From: Sequoia sempervirens
Taxonomy: Eukaryota; Streptophyta; Pinopsida; Cupressales; Cupressaceae
Direction of reading: 5' to 3'
NCBI GenBank assembly: GCA_007258455.2
Contig: VDFB02252616.1
Location: forward strand, 123,359,833 to 123,423,832
Length of the DNA stretch: 64,000 nt
A model generated the notes under the pieces. It was not told the DNA's origin. It was given only the letters and a program-made list of their open reading frames with translations, and did no database searches. The translations under genes were made by a program, and so were the position numbers. Shown one piece after another: positions 48,440 through 58,485 of this stretch; positions within the stretch are counted from its first letter, which is position 1; every line of letters starts with the position of its first letter.

Positions 48440-48881
48440 TTATCTATTGTGGGGTACCAGAGTGTCTTGATTTTCCTTAAGCATGTTACAAGTCTGGGGA
48501 TTATTGTTGTCAGTTGAAATTGTGACCTCTTGTCCATTGACAAGAAATTTCAAATATTGATGATATGTCGAAGGTATTGCTTGCATTTCATGGATCCATG
48601 GACGTCCTAAGAATATGTTATATGTTAGTTCCTTGTCTAACACTTGGCAAACAATATTTTTGACAATCGGTCCCACTCAAAATTGGTAGTACAACCAGCC
48701 CCCTGGAAGACCTTTCCTCTTCATCATATGCTTTTATTGTTATCTTTCTTCTGGCATCAATGGCATTATCGAAATAGCCTAGTGCATGAATTAGTTTTAA
48801 AGTACAAATATTTAATCCAGCTCTGCCATCTATTAAGACATGCTTGACACAATGTTTATGGATTAGAACATCTATATGCAA
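48440..48881 (-). pseudogene. Tat aspartic protease remnant
   Basis: VLIDGRAGLNICTLKLIHALG (near 48840-48780) fits the substrate-pocket start of gypsy proteases, where LIDNGSSLN would be usual. The second frame carries YNIFLGRPWIHEMQAIPST (about 48623-48567), the well-known LLGRPWIH box of Tat proteases. The frame shifts between them, and the active-site D-S-G is altered. Confidence 0.8.
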
Positions 48882-49170
48882 GGCTGCATTGTGTGGATGA
48901 TTAGTGACACATCATCTTGTTTGGAGAATGATAGATAATCAGGTGTGGTCAGGTGTCCCACCATAGCTTGAAATTGACAGACATCCAAATTATTGGGTAT
49001 CGTAGTGGCCACTAGAGCCTGTCCAAAACCTCCTTATGTGATGGTGATATTTTAAGAAGTTCCAATGTGAATATTTGTGTGGGTATCTTTTGTAGTTGAT
49101 CCACAATGTTGTATTGATTTGAAGGGGGAGTAGTGTTTTTAGATGAAACTCCTTTTAGTATCACTTTAGA

Positions 49171-50870
49171 CTACCCCATTGTCGTTACATTGACTGGTTG
49201 CTTGTCTTGTGTTTCCCTGATTTTTATGACATTTATTTGGTTGTCGGATGTGTTTATGTTTGGTATCACATTCAAGGATTCCATGCCATTGATGCTTATG
49301 TTATATGTTTGATTATCAATGAAATTATTTTTCTCAACCTTAGAAATGCAAAGAATGGTGGTGTCATAGATATAGTCTACACTTTTTCCTTTACTATTTG
49401 AAGAAGATTCTCTTTTTTCATAGTTGGGTAAGGGATTTGTAAACGCATTGTGATCATTGTTTGTTTGATGTCCTTCGACAAACACCTTCTTTGCTTCAAT
49501 CAAGTCTTGTATCAGATGTTTTAATTGCATACAATCATTTTTTTTATGTCCTTTATTTTTATGAAAGTTGCAATAGTCAGCATCATTCCACCAAGATGGT
49601 TTCACTTTTGACTCCCAATTTCTTGCTTCTGGTAGAGCAATAAGTCTATTTGCAATAATCTCTCTCATTGTTGATTCCAAAGTTTTTCCTAATGGTGTAA
49701 ATCTTCATTGATTGGATTGTCTTTGATATGATGGTGGGTGAGATTCTCCATTGTTTTGGTTATTGTTTTGAGTGGTACACTGATTGTTGTTCTAGTTTTC
49801 ATTTTGAATTGTTTTCACAATTGTTGTCATCAAATTGAATACTAGTTTTGTATTTTGTGTGTCAGTTGTAGAATCATTGTTTCCAGTATTTCTTTTTTTT
49901 TCTACCAAAATTCAGGCTTGTCATTGTTTCCATAGTGATTTAAGGAATTTACATTATTTGATGTAGCATTGTAATGTTTAATCACTCCTCTTTTGACTAA
50001 GGCTTCTTCAATTTTAAGCCCATTCTCAATAACCTTTTCAAATGTCAGGGGACATTGCAGTTCCAGTCTGCAACTTATGTCATCATTTAAGTTGTCAATA
50101 AATAATTCAATCTTTTCCTCTTTAGGTATAGATCGAGGATATCTAGTGAACAACTTTTTCCAACATTGTAAGAATGATAAGAATGTCTCTCCCTTCTTTT
50201 ATTTCATGTTGTATAGATCTTTTATGGTTATGTCATGTTGAATGTTGAAGAACTGTGTGATAAATCTGTTGACCAGTTCTTCAAAGGATTGAATCCCCAG
50301 TTGTAATTTGGAGAACCATTCCATACAGTGTGATCCTAAACTTCTAGGAAACAATCTCATTAGGTAAGTATCCTCTTGTGAAAACTCTAGACTCATTGTT
50401 CTGAATTCCCTCACATGGTCAATCAAATATCTTTTGCCATTGTACTTGTCATATTTGGGAAATTCACAATATCTTGGAAATGGTATCATGTCTATAGTTA
50501 GATGAAATAGGTAAGGAAAAATGTCCTATAACTAGTACCTCTTCATGGTTCCCTTTTGCATATCTTGAAGTTGTCGTTGCAAATTTTTCATTTGACATGT
50601 TAAGGAAACCACTTGATCTATGTTTTGTGCATTGTGTGGTTTGGTTTCAGCTACTTTAGGTTTTTCCTTCAGTAGATTGACGTTGAATTCTTTTGGAAGT
50701 TTGGCACCTATCTCATCTAGCATCAGAAGATATTTTTCCATAGCCTGTTCTAAAACCTTTTCCATGAATTTTTGGAAATTTGGATCCTATTGTGTTGTGT
50801 TGACATCTTCTTGGGTTATTTCATTTGGATAATTTTGTTGGAATATGTGAAAAGGGTTTTCTTCAGACAT
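49171..50870 (-). pseudogene. gag: Tat gag
   Basis: The start is best placed at MSEENPFHIFQQNYPNE (ATG at 50870-50868 on the minus strand), with an in-frame TAG about 30 codons later. EKVLEQAMEKYLLMLDEI (to 50700) looks like a coiled segment. The capsid part has HVREFRTMSLEFSQEDTYLM, then FPRSLGSHCMEWFSKLQLG (50430-50290) and LFIDNLNDDISCRLELQCP (50110-50050). The C-terminal box NFHKNKGHKKNDCMQLKHL (near 49570-49510) is typical of Tat Gag. Several frameshifts occur, for example near 50500 and 49880. Confidence 0.85.
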
Positions 50871-51329
50871 GACGTTTAGTGTTTCAATTTCTTTTTCTCT
50901 TAGTTTTTTTCTTTGTAACCTTGTCAAAATTGGCATACAAGTATTTGTTGTTTTCACTAAACTTTGATCTTCTGTGTTTGGATTAGTGTCAATTGGATTT
51001 TAACAAAGTCAAATAGAATGACATATTCTATTGATGAGACTAAGTTAAAAATATGATTATTGTGTTTCGTTTCGTGATGGTAGGATGTCAAAATCCTAAT
51101 GAGGAAACTTAACTCAATAATCAAGATTTTTGTTTTGATAATTGGACACCTTGTAGTTTGCAAGATCTGGGTTTAAGTTGAAAAGAATTTTGACTTGTAA
51201 GAACCTATTTTTTTTTAGGTTTTAGATGTTTTCTAGACTATAAAAATGTTTTTGTTTGATAAAAACTCGAGTTTCTGATGCCAACAAATTTGACAAATGT
51301 TTCTGGAAGCTCTCTATTTTTCTGTTTTG

Positions 51330-51590
51330 TTGAAGCACTAATACAGAGTGCAGAAGCACTAAATCAAACTGTAGAAGCACTAAAAGTTATGGTAAAAGTG
51401 TTGTGAAATAGGGTAGAAGTGCTAAAACAAACTATAGATGCGCTAAAATACTAGTAAATTCTGACACTGGTAATTTTGGTTATAGTCAATAGATGCACTA
51501 CAAAATTTGTCAGAAGCGTTATTTCAACTGTGGATGCGCTAAAAGATAGTGCAGAAGTGCTAAAACAGAGTGTGTAAGCACTACTTTGGT
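51330..51590. repeat. AGCGCT-type short repeat array 2 (Tat element)
   Basis: GAAGCACTAAA, GAAGTGCTAAAAC and GATGCGCTAAAA recur about ten times at 20-30 bp spacing, in the opposite orientation to the array at 39340-39685. It lies in the 5' leader between PBS and gag. Confidence 0.85.
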
Positions 51591-53054
51591 ATTCAACAAT
51601 GTTTAATTTTCCTTTCCGTGAAGAGACTGAATTTTTTTTGGTGTGATTTTTAGGATTTTTGGTATTTTGACAGGATATCTCTACTGGTAATTCTCTGATT
51701 TTGGATGACAAGCCTAATGTTTCCAAGTTTTCTCTACTGTAAGAATTGATCGGGCATATTGGAATATTCTATTGTTGGTTGTGGGATGGAAAATTGATGA
51801 ATAGGTTGACTATGATTATGGTTCTGTGAAAGAGCTCTTCTTTAGAAATAAGCTGGTGAATACAAAGGCTCTAAAGCATAATCATCAGTATATCCCCTAG
51901 AAAAATAATGAAACCTATGGATGAAAGTTTTATGTTGAAGCAATACTTTCCTACTTTGATATAAAAATTGTCTTCTTTCCAAAAATTTCTTGTAACTAAG
52001 TTGTTTCTTTGGTTTCTTGACTCTTGTTCTGAGGGATTTCTTGATAAACGTTGTGGATTTCCAATCCCTAATCATAAATTTCACTATTTGATTTTGTTTG
52101 ACTCTTTGTGTTTTTCTGGATGATCTTTATCTAAATTAATGATTGGAAAAAACAACAAGCAATTGTAGAACAGTTGTTTTTAAGACCTAGAATCTAAAAA
52201 ATAAGTGTATGTTCAAGAACCATGCATGGTCCTATTTTCACTGGTTTGTTAACAAAAATACACTTCAGACTAAATCACTCTTAAGGTCAAAAAGGTCATC
52301 GTTATACTCAATAGCCCACATCTTAAAATTGTGTCAACTCACACAACCATGTCACCCCCTAGAGGGTGCCCGTGTTTTTTTCTTTTCCAAGCACGTACTC
52401 AAAGTTATATTTCTCGATCCCTTGAGCAAATGGTCCTTGGCAATTATATGGTAAGTGTCTTCGGGGCAGATTCTTCCCTCCCCTTGCACTACAAGTATTA
52501 CAATGTTTGGTTACTAACTCAGTTGGATTCTACACTATGGTTCATAGATAGGGTTTCCATTCGAAGCGGAAAATGATAAACTCCCTCAGGAGACCTTCCA
52601 ATCTTTAAAACAAAGACTTTGGGGATGGTTATCTTGCACACTTCCATAAAATGTGGGTTTCCCCAGATTCACGTTTATTTTATAGTGGGTTGGAAAACCT
52701 GGATTTGGTTGTTCCCACTCAGGTCATTCCCGTAGGGTGAGTACTTTTTTCCACTATGGTAGGCCTTCTAAAGGACTTAATAATGCGTAAATTACATGAA
52801 ATTAAAGGATGAGTCTGGCATTTTGATCACCCAGTTAAGGGGAGAGCATAAGCCTATCACCACACAAGCACAATAATCAATATTTAGTTTTTAAGCCCAA
52901 AAAAAAAATTCTATTCTATGTGAAGATATTGCTTCACAAAAGTCATGATGTTAATTTTAATTGATATAGAAAATATTATGATGACTACCCTAGGATTGGT
53001 TCTTTTTAGGCCAAATGCATCAAAATAAATTTTTGGTTGTGGTTGCGTTGAATC
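51591..53054 (-). other. Tat 5' leader, no recognised gene
   Basis: This long leader between LTR and gag is richer in C and G in its middle (about 52250-52760) than the rest of the element. A short basic frame at 52084-51842 (Lys/Arg/Phe-rich, 80 residues) is a weak candidate for a small leader protein but has no known motif. No ORF like the extra ORF1 of Ogre elements was identified. Confidence 0.4.
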
Positions 53055-53345
53055 CAGACAAGAAATTATAGAAGTGCTAAAACAGATTGCACAAGCGCTA
53101 TTTAAATCATTAGAAGCACTACAGAATTTGGAAGCGCTGCAAAAATTAGCAAAAGCACTAAAACTTTTAGTGGAAGCACTAAAACAATATTGAAACTAGA
53201 ATAGTCAACTATCCTGAAAGCTTTTTAGTGGAAGCACTAAAAAGGAGTGCAAAAGCACTATTTTTTCCTTCAGAAGCGCTGAAACAATTAGAAGTGCTAA
53301 ACTTTTGGTGGAAGCACTATAGAATCCCTTGGTCACGCTAAAAGA
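53055..53345. repeat. AGCGCT-type short repeat array 3 (Tat element)
   Basis: GAAGCGCTGAAAC, GAAGCACTAAAAC and related words recur about every 20-30 bp between the PBS and the rest of the leader. It has the same orientation as array 2. Confidence 0.85.
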
Positions 53346-53404
53346 AAACACGCTTGTATCCTATACGAACACTTTTCAGAAAAATTGTTAAAATATGGGA
53401 TTAG

Positions 53405-53426
53405 TGCCCCATGGTGGGCACCAAAA
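53405..53426 (-). other. Presumed primer-binding site of Tat element
   Basis: On the minus strand, TTTTGGTGCCCACCATGGGG follows the LTR end directly. A TGG-initial site next to the 5' LTR is standard; the matching tRNA was not identified. The site also contains a GTGCCC/GGGCAC palindrome. Confidence 0.55.
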
Positions 53427-54650
53427 TGTAAGTGCGGAATAAATAAATAAGTAAATAACAGCTAAAAACACTTCTTAATGAAACACTATATCAAGATTCA
53501 ACAGCAATTAATTAATTTAAAGCATATAAAACTTGAAAGCGTCTCATTGTTTCCTATCTCCAAAGATTTATTAAATCACAGAGGGCTCTCATTTTTGGTA
53601 AGCATTGTGACTATTAAAATGACAATCTAGAGAATGGAATGATGCTAAATGCAATGATCTAATCCTATATGGTGAAAACTAGATGATAAAAGGAAGCTAC
53701 TGTAATCTAAATTGACATCAAACTTGATGGATGGAAGCTACAGTAAAACTAAGATGTAGCCATGATTATGATTCTACTGATGATATGATTGCTATGATGC
53801 TAAGATGCTATTGCTATGATTGCTTGACTGTTATTCCTGCAGAGTAAGTTTGCATAAAGTTCATATTCAGGATCCATTTCCTATTTCAAAAGGCTGTATT
53901 TATAGATTTACAATAGCAATTTTGTGAAGGGGTAGCACAACAAAGGCTTGGATTCAATCTGGAGGATTGAATGGTGAGAGATGAAGAATCTTGAGCTGAT
54001 GAAGGGAATGGTTTCTCCCCATGAAAACATCAAGCCAAATGATAGGAAGAATTAGAGGAAGGAAATTGAGAGATTGATTCCAATTTGTCTCCAAAGCTTT
54101 CTTGTGAATGCTAGTTGAATTAAATTGGATATTTGATGTCTAATTTGGTAGGTGAGTGAATAGAGGAAATTGCCTTTGTGCCTTTATTTGAATAATTTAT
54201 GATTTATTCAAATTAGTAAAAAGGAATAAATAATTTTATTATAAAACAAACTATAGAATTTGTTTATTAAATAAATATAGAAGGGATATGATAATTAAAC
54301 AACAAAGTATTTAACCTTGTTTAATTAATTAAGTTGAATGATGTGATAATTAAATAACAAAAACTATTGAAGTTGTATATTTAATTAAAATTGAAGAATA
54401 GGAGAATGAACTAAAATAAATATTTCTATTTATTTATTAAGTAGATGAATTTAATTATGACAATAAAATAAAATAAATGAAATTCGTTTATTTAATTAAG
54501 ATGAAAATAATAGAATAAAGATTGAAGAATTTAAGATGAACTATAAATAAATATTTCGATTTATTTAATAGTAGATGAAATAAAGATTAATTAATCAAAT
54601 AAATCATATTTAATTAATTATATTCTCTAGACCATTTTTAGGTGTCTATA
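53427..54650 (-). mobile_element. Tat element 5' LTR (1224 bp)
   Basis: Starts TGTAAGTGCGG on plus and ends TGTCTATA, where the other LTR has TGTATACA, so the terminal CA has decayed. It aligns along its length with 37667-38735. Differences include AT-rich insertions or deletions near 54230 and 54450. Confidence 0.9.
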
Positions 54651-54779
54651 GATACCATTGAAGATAATTGATAGAATATGATAGTATACAATCAAGAAAA
54701 TAAGAGAACATTCCTCTATTATGTCAAGCACTTCAAAGATATAAATGAAAGTCTACAACCATAATGTATGAATGCAATA

Positions 54780-56390
54780 ACATAGTCATCAATATCTATA
54801 TCTCAAGCAACATTCCTGAGCCCAATAGTGAGTAGAGAGATGGTATGCTACGAGCTAGTGATGCCACTAGCATATATTTTTGGAGGTCAATAAGATGAAC
54901 AAATGAAATTAATAGATTATGAAGTGCATAACAACCTGAAATAAAATTAATTAAAAAGTACAAAGCATACTTACAAACTGTCTAGAACCTTCGAGTCATT
55001 AAACATTATTCAATTACGAAAAACAATTTTTTATTTTAAAATTATAAATAGTCTATATTACCTAAGTGAAACTTTGATGACCACCTCCACTGGAAGGTGT
55101 TACCATCAAAGCTCCAAGATTAACCTATTCAACATCCAAAATGAGATATAAGAATACCATTCATATAATTTTTAGCTATTCACATGTAATATTTATAATT
55201 CTTTACTAATTCCATACCTCTACAGTACATGTGGTCGTGTAATAGGGAGGTGGAGGACCACTGAAAATAGAGTGAATGTTATGAATATAAAATTTCATTA
55301 TAATCATTCAACTAATTTAGTTAATATTTCATTTCAAAAATAAAATTTAATAAAATAAATTCAATGAACTTACTAAAATTTGCCTAACTATCAAGTTTGA
55401 ATGCCTCATTAAGGAGGGAATATGCCATCACCGTCTGATCAGCTATAGATCATGTACCCTAGCACCTACATCCTGAGTATGCACGAGGTAATATAAACAC
55501 AAAGTGACTCATAAGACTGACAATAATGAGGTGGAACTCTACCCACCAAAGACTCACCCGACTCACCCTATGCTAGAGGGTTGGTATGTTGTATGAGGCT
55601 CTGGGTGAGGGAACTAATCAACTGCAATGTATCGATGTCAGCACTCTCCTTCACAACAAAAGGGATAGTCAGATGCTCATATGATGTTCTAGTGAGTGCT
55701 CATCTTGCTATCCGTTGTACATCAATACGTGCCCTCACTCTATCTTGTACAAAGCCCCCACCTCTATCCTAGAAGTCCTGCATGTCAAAATAGTTTGTAA
55801 TTTTATTGAGGATAAACTCATAGTAGAGTTTCCTCAAAAAATATTGTTGTACCTCATTTTTGTTGCATGAAGGATGGTCAAAAACCATCCACCACCTCCT
55901 CCAAAAAAGTTTCTTCATCCCTTGGTGGTTGCACCAATGGATAGGGAACCCCTTGCTTGAAAGATGTAAAGTTCAATTCATTCTAAGGTTTGTGAATAGT
56001 GCACACAAGTCAAATTTTGTAATTTTTTCATCTTTGACCAGGTTTATAGGAAAATTTATCTACATAAAATTCTCTAAACTCTCATCTCCTCTCAAACCAA
56101 CTTCTTTTTTTCTTGCTAATTGAATCTACATGTGATATTATCGATTCAAGTGATTGAGCAAGCGTGGTTCTATGTGAGGTTGAGGTTGTAGGATCTCTCA
56201 ACCTTGCAATTAACTCCTCAATTTATTTTTTGTTATTTTCAATTTGCCCCATTAAATTTTCTTGAGTTCCTGAAGCATGATGAGGAATTGTCAGAGGTGT
56301 TTGTTGGGGTTGCTCTTTAGTAGGGATTTGGGCATGGGGTGAATCAATATTTTGATGAGAAGGAGGTGCATTATCATTTCCTAAAAAGTA
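54780..56390 (-). pseudogene. 5' and middle exons of the multi-exon CACTA-associated gene
   Basis: On the minus strand the first block (56390-56150) is Pro/Gln-rich: HQNIDSPHAQIPTKEQPQQ, then a REELIARL-like coiled segment with one stop. The next block (about 55900-55440) reads DRGGGFVQDRVRARIDVQR and SYEHLTIPFVVKESADIDTL. Short exons with clear splice signals follow: GPPPPYYTTTCTVE between TTTTCAG and GTATGG (55262-55218), and NLGALMVTPSSGGGHQS (55135-55075). The order and short 3' exons fit a TnpA/Ptta-type accessory gene of a CACTA element, which is a guess. It would continue at 36235-35745 beyond the Tat insertion. Confidence 0.45.
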
Positions 56391-57445
56391 AATAAATTTG
56401 CATAAAAAAAATATATTAAATCTACCTATTTAATAATAAATTCACATAAAAAAAATGACTCCTTTGACCTCCTCAACATTGTGGTGGCATTTTGATGAAG
56501 ATTTGGCAAAGAAATAGAGCGGCTTACAATCTCTCCTTTATGCAAGGATGGGGTAGTGAGCTAAATCACAATTTGGGGAGAAGAAATTGAACTAACAAGA
56601 AAACCCTAATTCTAGGTCTAACACATATAATGCATGAATCTAACACACAAAAAAAAAAAACTATAATTTTTTTGGAAAAAAAGGGGGTAGATAATGTTGT
56701 GCACCTAGTCAAATCTTTCTCTTCTGAAGTGCTAACAGGGATTCATTCTCCACAAAAGGAGAATGGGTCTTGGTAGGCCTATTCGGGGAACTCTTAATAT
56801 GAAACAAGAGCTTGTATTATGTAAAGTTTGTTTCCTTTCAAGCCCTAACAAGGGACTCATTTGCCACTAAAGGTGAATGGGTCTTGCTAGGTCCTTCTGG
56901 AAATCTCTGAATTTGATCTTCAACTTCCAGGTCTATACCATGATCATAGGGTAGCTTGATCTCCTCCTCTAAGAATGGGTCTATACTTCCTAATTTGAAA
57001 TCACAAGTCATATCGTAGGGTATTTCCAAGTACCATACCGCATGATGATAGACATTTGATGAGACTAGGAGAAAAATTATGAATCCAACACAAAAAATGA
57101 CATTTAAATCAGAGTCCTCTATCCCTCGATATGTTTATTTGAATGAACTTCCCTTTAAATGAATGATCTTTATTTACTGGGGTTTTAGTATATACTAATG
57201 AATATGACACTTTTCACTATTCATTTTACATTTACCTTATTGCAAATTACCTTGGTGCAGAGCGAGTGAAAATTCCTAGTTGAAGAGTCTACAAGATCCC
57301 GAGATTGGATGAGGTTCACAGTGATGTAGTACATGGTATTCTTCAACACATAGTGAGTGAATTCTACTCTACTTTTTCATAGTTTTCATGTATTTACTAT
57401 ACTTTTTTATGTAATTATAGTAATTTTAGGACCTTGGAAAATATT
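56391..57445. other. Non-coding stretch with a duplicated ~120-bp piece
   Basis: Two related pieces (near 56720-56790 and 56830-56905) both contain GAATGGGTCTTG and a CATTCTCC/GGAGAATG-type hairpin. On minus they encode KTHSPxVxNESL, which may be a repeated peptide of a lost gene (frame 57029-56838). No known domain is present. The rest is AT-rich. Confidence 0.4.
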
Positions 57446-57522
57446 GACACAAAGCGTCCCACTTTGGTGCAAAGTGTCCCAATTTGGCACAAAGTGTCCC
57501 AATTTGGCACAAAGTGTCCTAG
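57446..57522. repeat. 20-bp minisatellite, four units
   Basis: Units of the type AATTTGGCACAAAGTGTCCC recur four times, the first two with small changes (GCGTCCC, TTGGTGC). It lies about 170 bp upstream of the second PMD fragment. Confidence 0.95.
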
Positions 57523-57689
57523 AATAGCTAAATTGTCCAAGTCCCCATCCAAAAATGGCTTATGTGTCCATATTGTTCGAAAAGAATCTTAGAACAACTT
57601 TAGTGGTATTGATTGCTTGATTTAGAATTTATTTCTTGTATTTTTCATTTTAGGTTCCTCCTCATGCCTGACAACACTTAGGAGGGAGA

Positions 57690-58262
57690 CACTTTCATTT
57701 CCTTTGTGAGTCAATTACCCGACTATTAGAGGAGGAGATCGAGCTACTTTAGGAGGTTGGATTATTTTGGGCGTACCTCATACCACTAATGAGGTACCAT
57801 GATGGTATGCTGCTAACCCTGGTAGAGAGATGGGACTCAAATTCGTGTACTTTCCATATTCCCACTGGGGAGATGATAGTGACCCTTAAGGACATACATC
57901 ACATTCTATAGATTCCTATCCAAGGTGAGCATGCACAATTGGCCAGTGACAGATCCTATGCATAGATGAGATATGATATTCTTTATTATCTAGAGTGGCC
58001 TATTCATTGGTCAAGCATCAGACTGTGCATGGAGTTGAAATGGCTCCTAAACACACGGTCACCACTTATGCAGTGGATCATGATCATGACACTGGAACTC
58101 ACATTAGTGCCAGATGGTTGAGGGGCACATCTAGATGGTGGTATTGTTCATACGATTAGGAGCATGGAGGAGAAATGGACTATCTATGCCTGGGCCCCCA
58201 ACATGCTTTCCCATCTCTATTATGATCTCAATCGATTTGTATTCTGAGAGCTCCACAACATC
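57690..58262 (+). pseudogene. Second plant mobile domain (PMD) fragment
   Basis: The translation reads LTLVERWDSNSCTFHIPTGE, then MIVTLKDIHHIL (57810-57910) and later IRSMEEKWTIYAWAPNMLSH and LYYDLNRFVF (58160-58247). These match the same positions as the antisense gene of the Tat element at 40230-40640, but the two copies are too different to be a recent duplication. Stops and frameshifts are frequent. The fragment breaks off near 58262 in front of a CACTAAC word and a stretch of inverted repeats. It could come from another gypsy element or a MULE; no flanking pol was seen. Confidence 0.7.
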
Positions 58263-58276
58263 ATACATTGTACACT

Positions 58277-58485
58277 CACTAACTCATTTGACTACAAAAT
58301 CTGACGAAAATGTTTGACGAAATATGTATAATTTGATGTATCGTCAGGTGCTTGTAAAATTTGATGTGTAATTTTCAATTTTTTGAAAGTTTATCCCCAA
58401 CGTTCGTCAAAATTTTGACAAACCTGGGTTTCGTCGAAATGTCGACTATCAATTTTGTCAAAATTTCGACAAATATGAAAAATAG
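58277..58485. repeat. Cluster of short palindromes (GTCAAAATTTTGAC, TTTCGTCGAAA)
   Basis: Several short inverted words with GTC/GAC arms, such as GTCAAAATTTTGACAAA near 58409 and TTTCGTCGAAATGTCGAC near 58427, follow a CACTAAC word at 58277. Subterminal palindromes of this kind occur near the ends of CACTA elements. No matching partner end could be confirmed. Confidence 0.55.

Larger units (their letters stand above)
37667..54650 (-). mobile_element. 17-kb Ty3/gypsy element of the Tat lineage with antisense PMD gene
   Basis: Two long terminal repeats (37667-38735 and 53427-54650) bound the element. The flanks are GATAT (37662-37666) and GATAC (54651-54655), a 5-bp target duplication with one change. 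The minus strand carries gag, protease, G-patch, RT, RNase H, a second RNase H-like domain, and integrase in that order. The gag-to-RNase H-to-integrase order and the double RNase H point to the Tat lineage. Between integrase and 3' LTR, a gene with a plant mobile domain runs in the opposite direction. The LTRs differ by indels and substitutions and all genes are broken, so the insertion is old. Confidence 0.9.

Noticed and set aside
36239..55024. Shared word ACATTATTCAATTA at both sides of the Tat insertion as a long target duplication
   Set aside because: The LTRs with their 5-bp GATAT/GATAC flanks lie well inside it, and the sequences next to the word do not match an element end. It is more likely chance or related introns.
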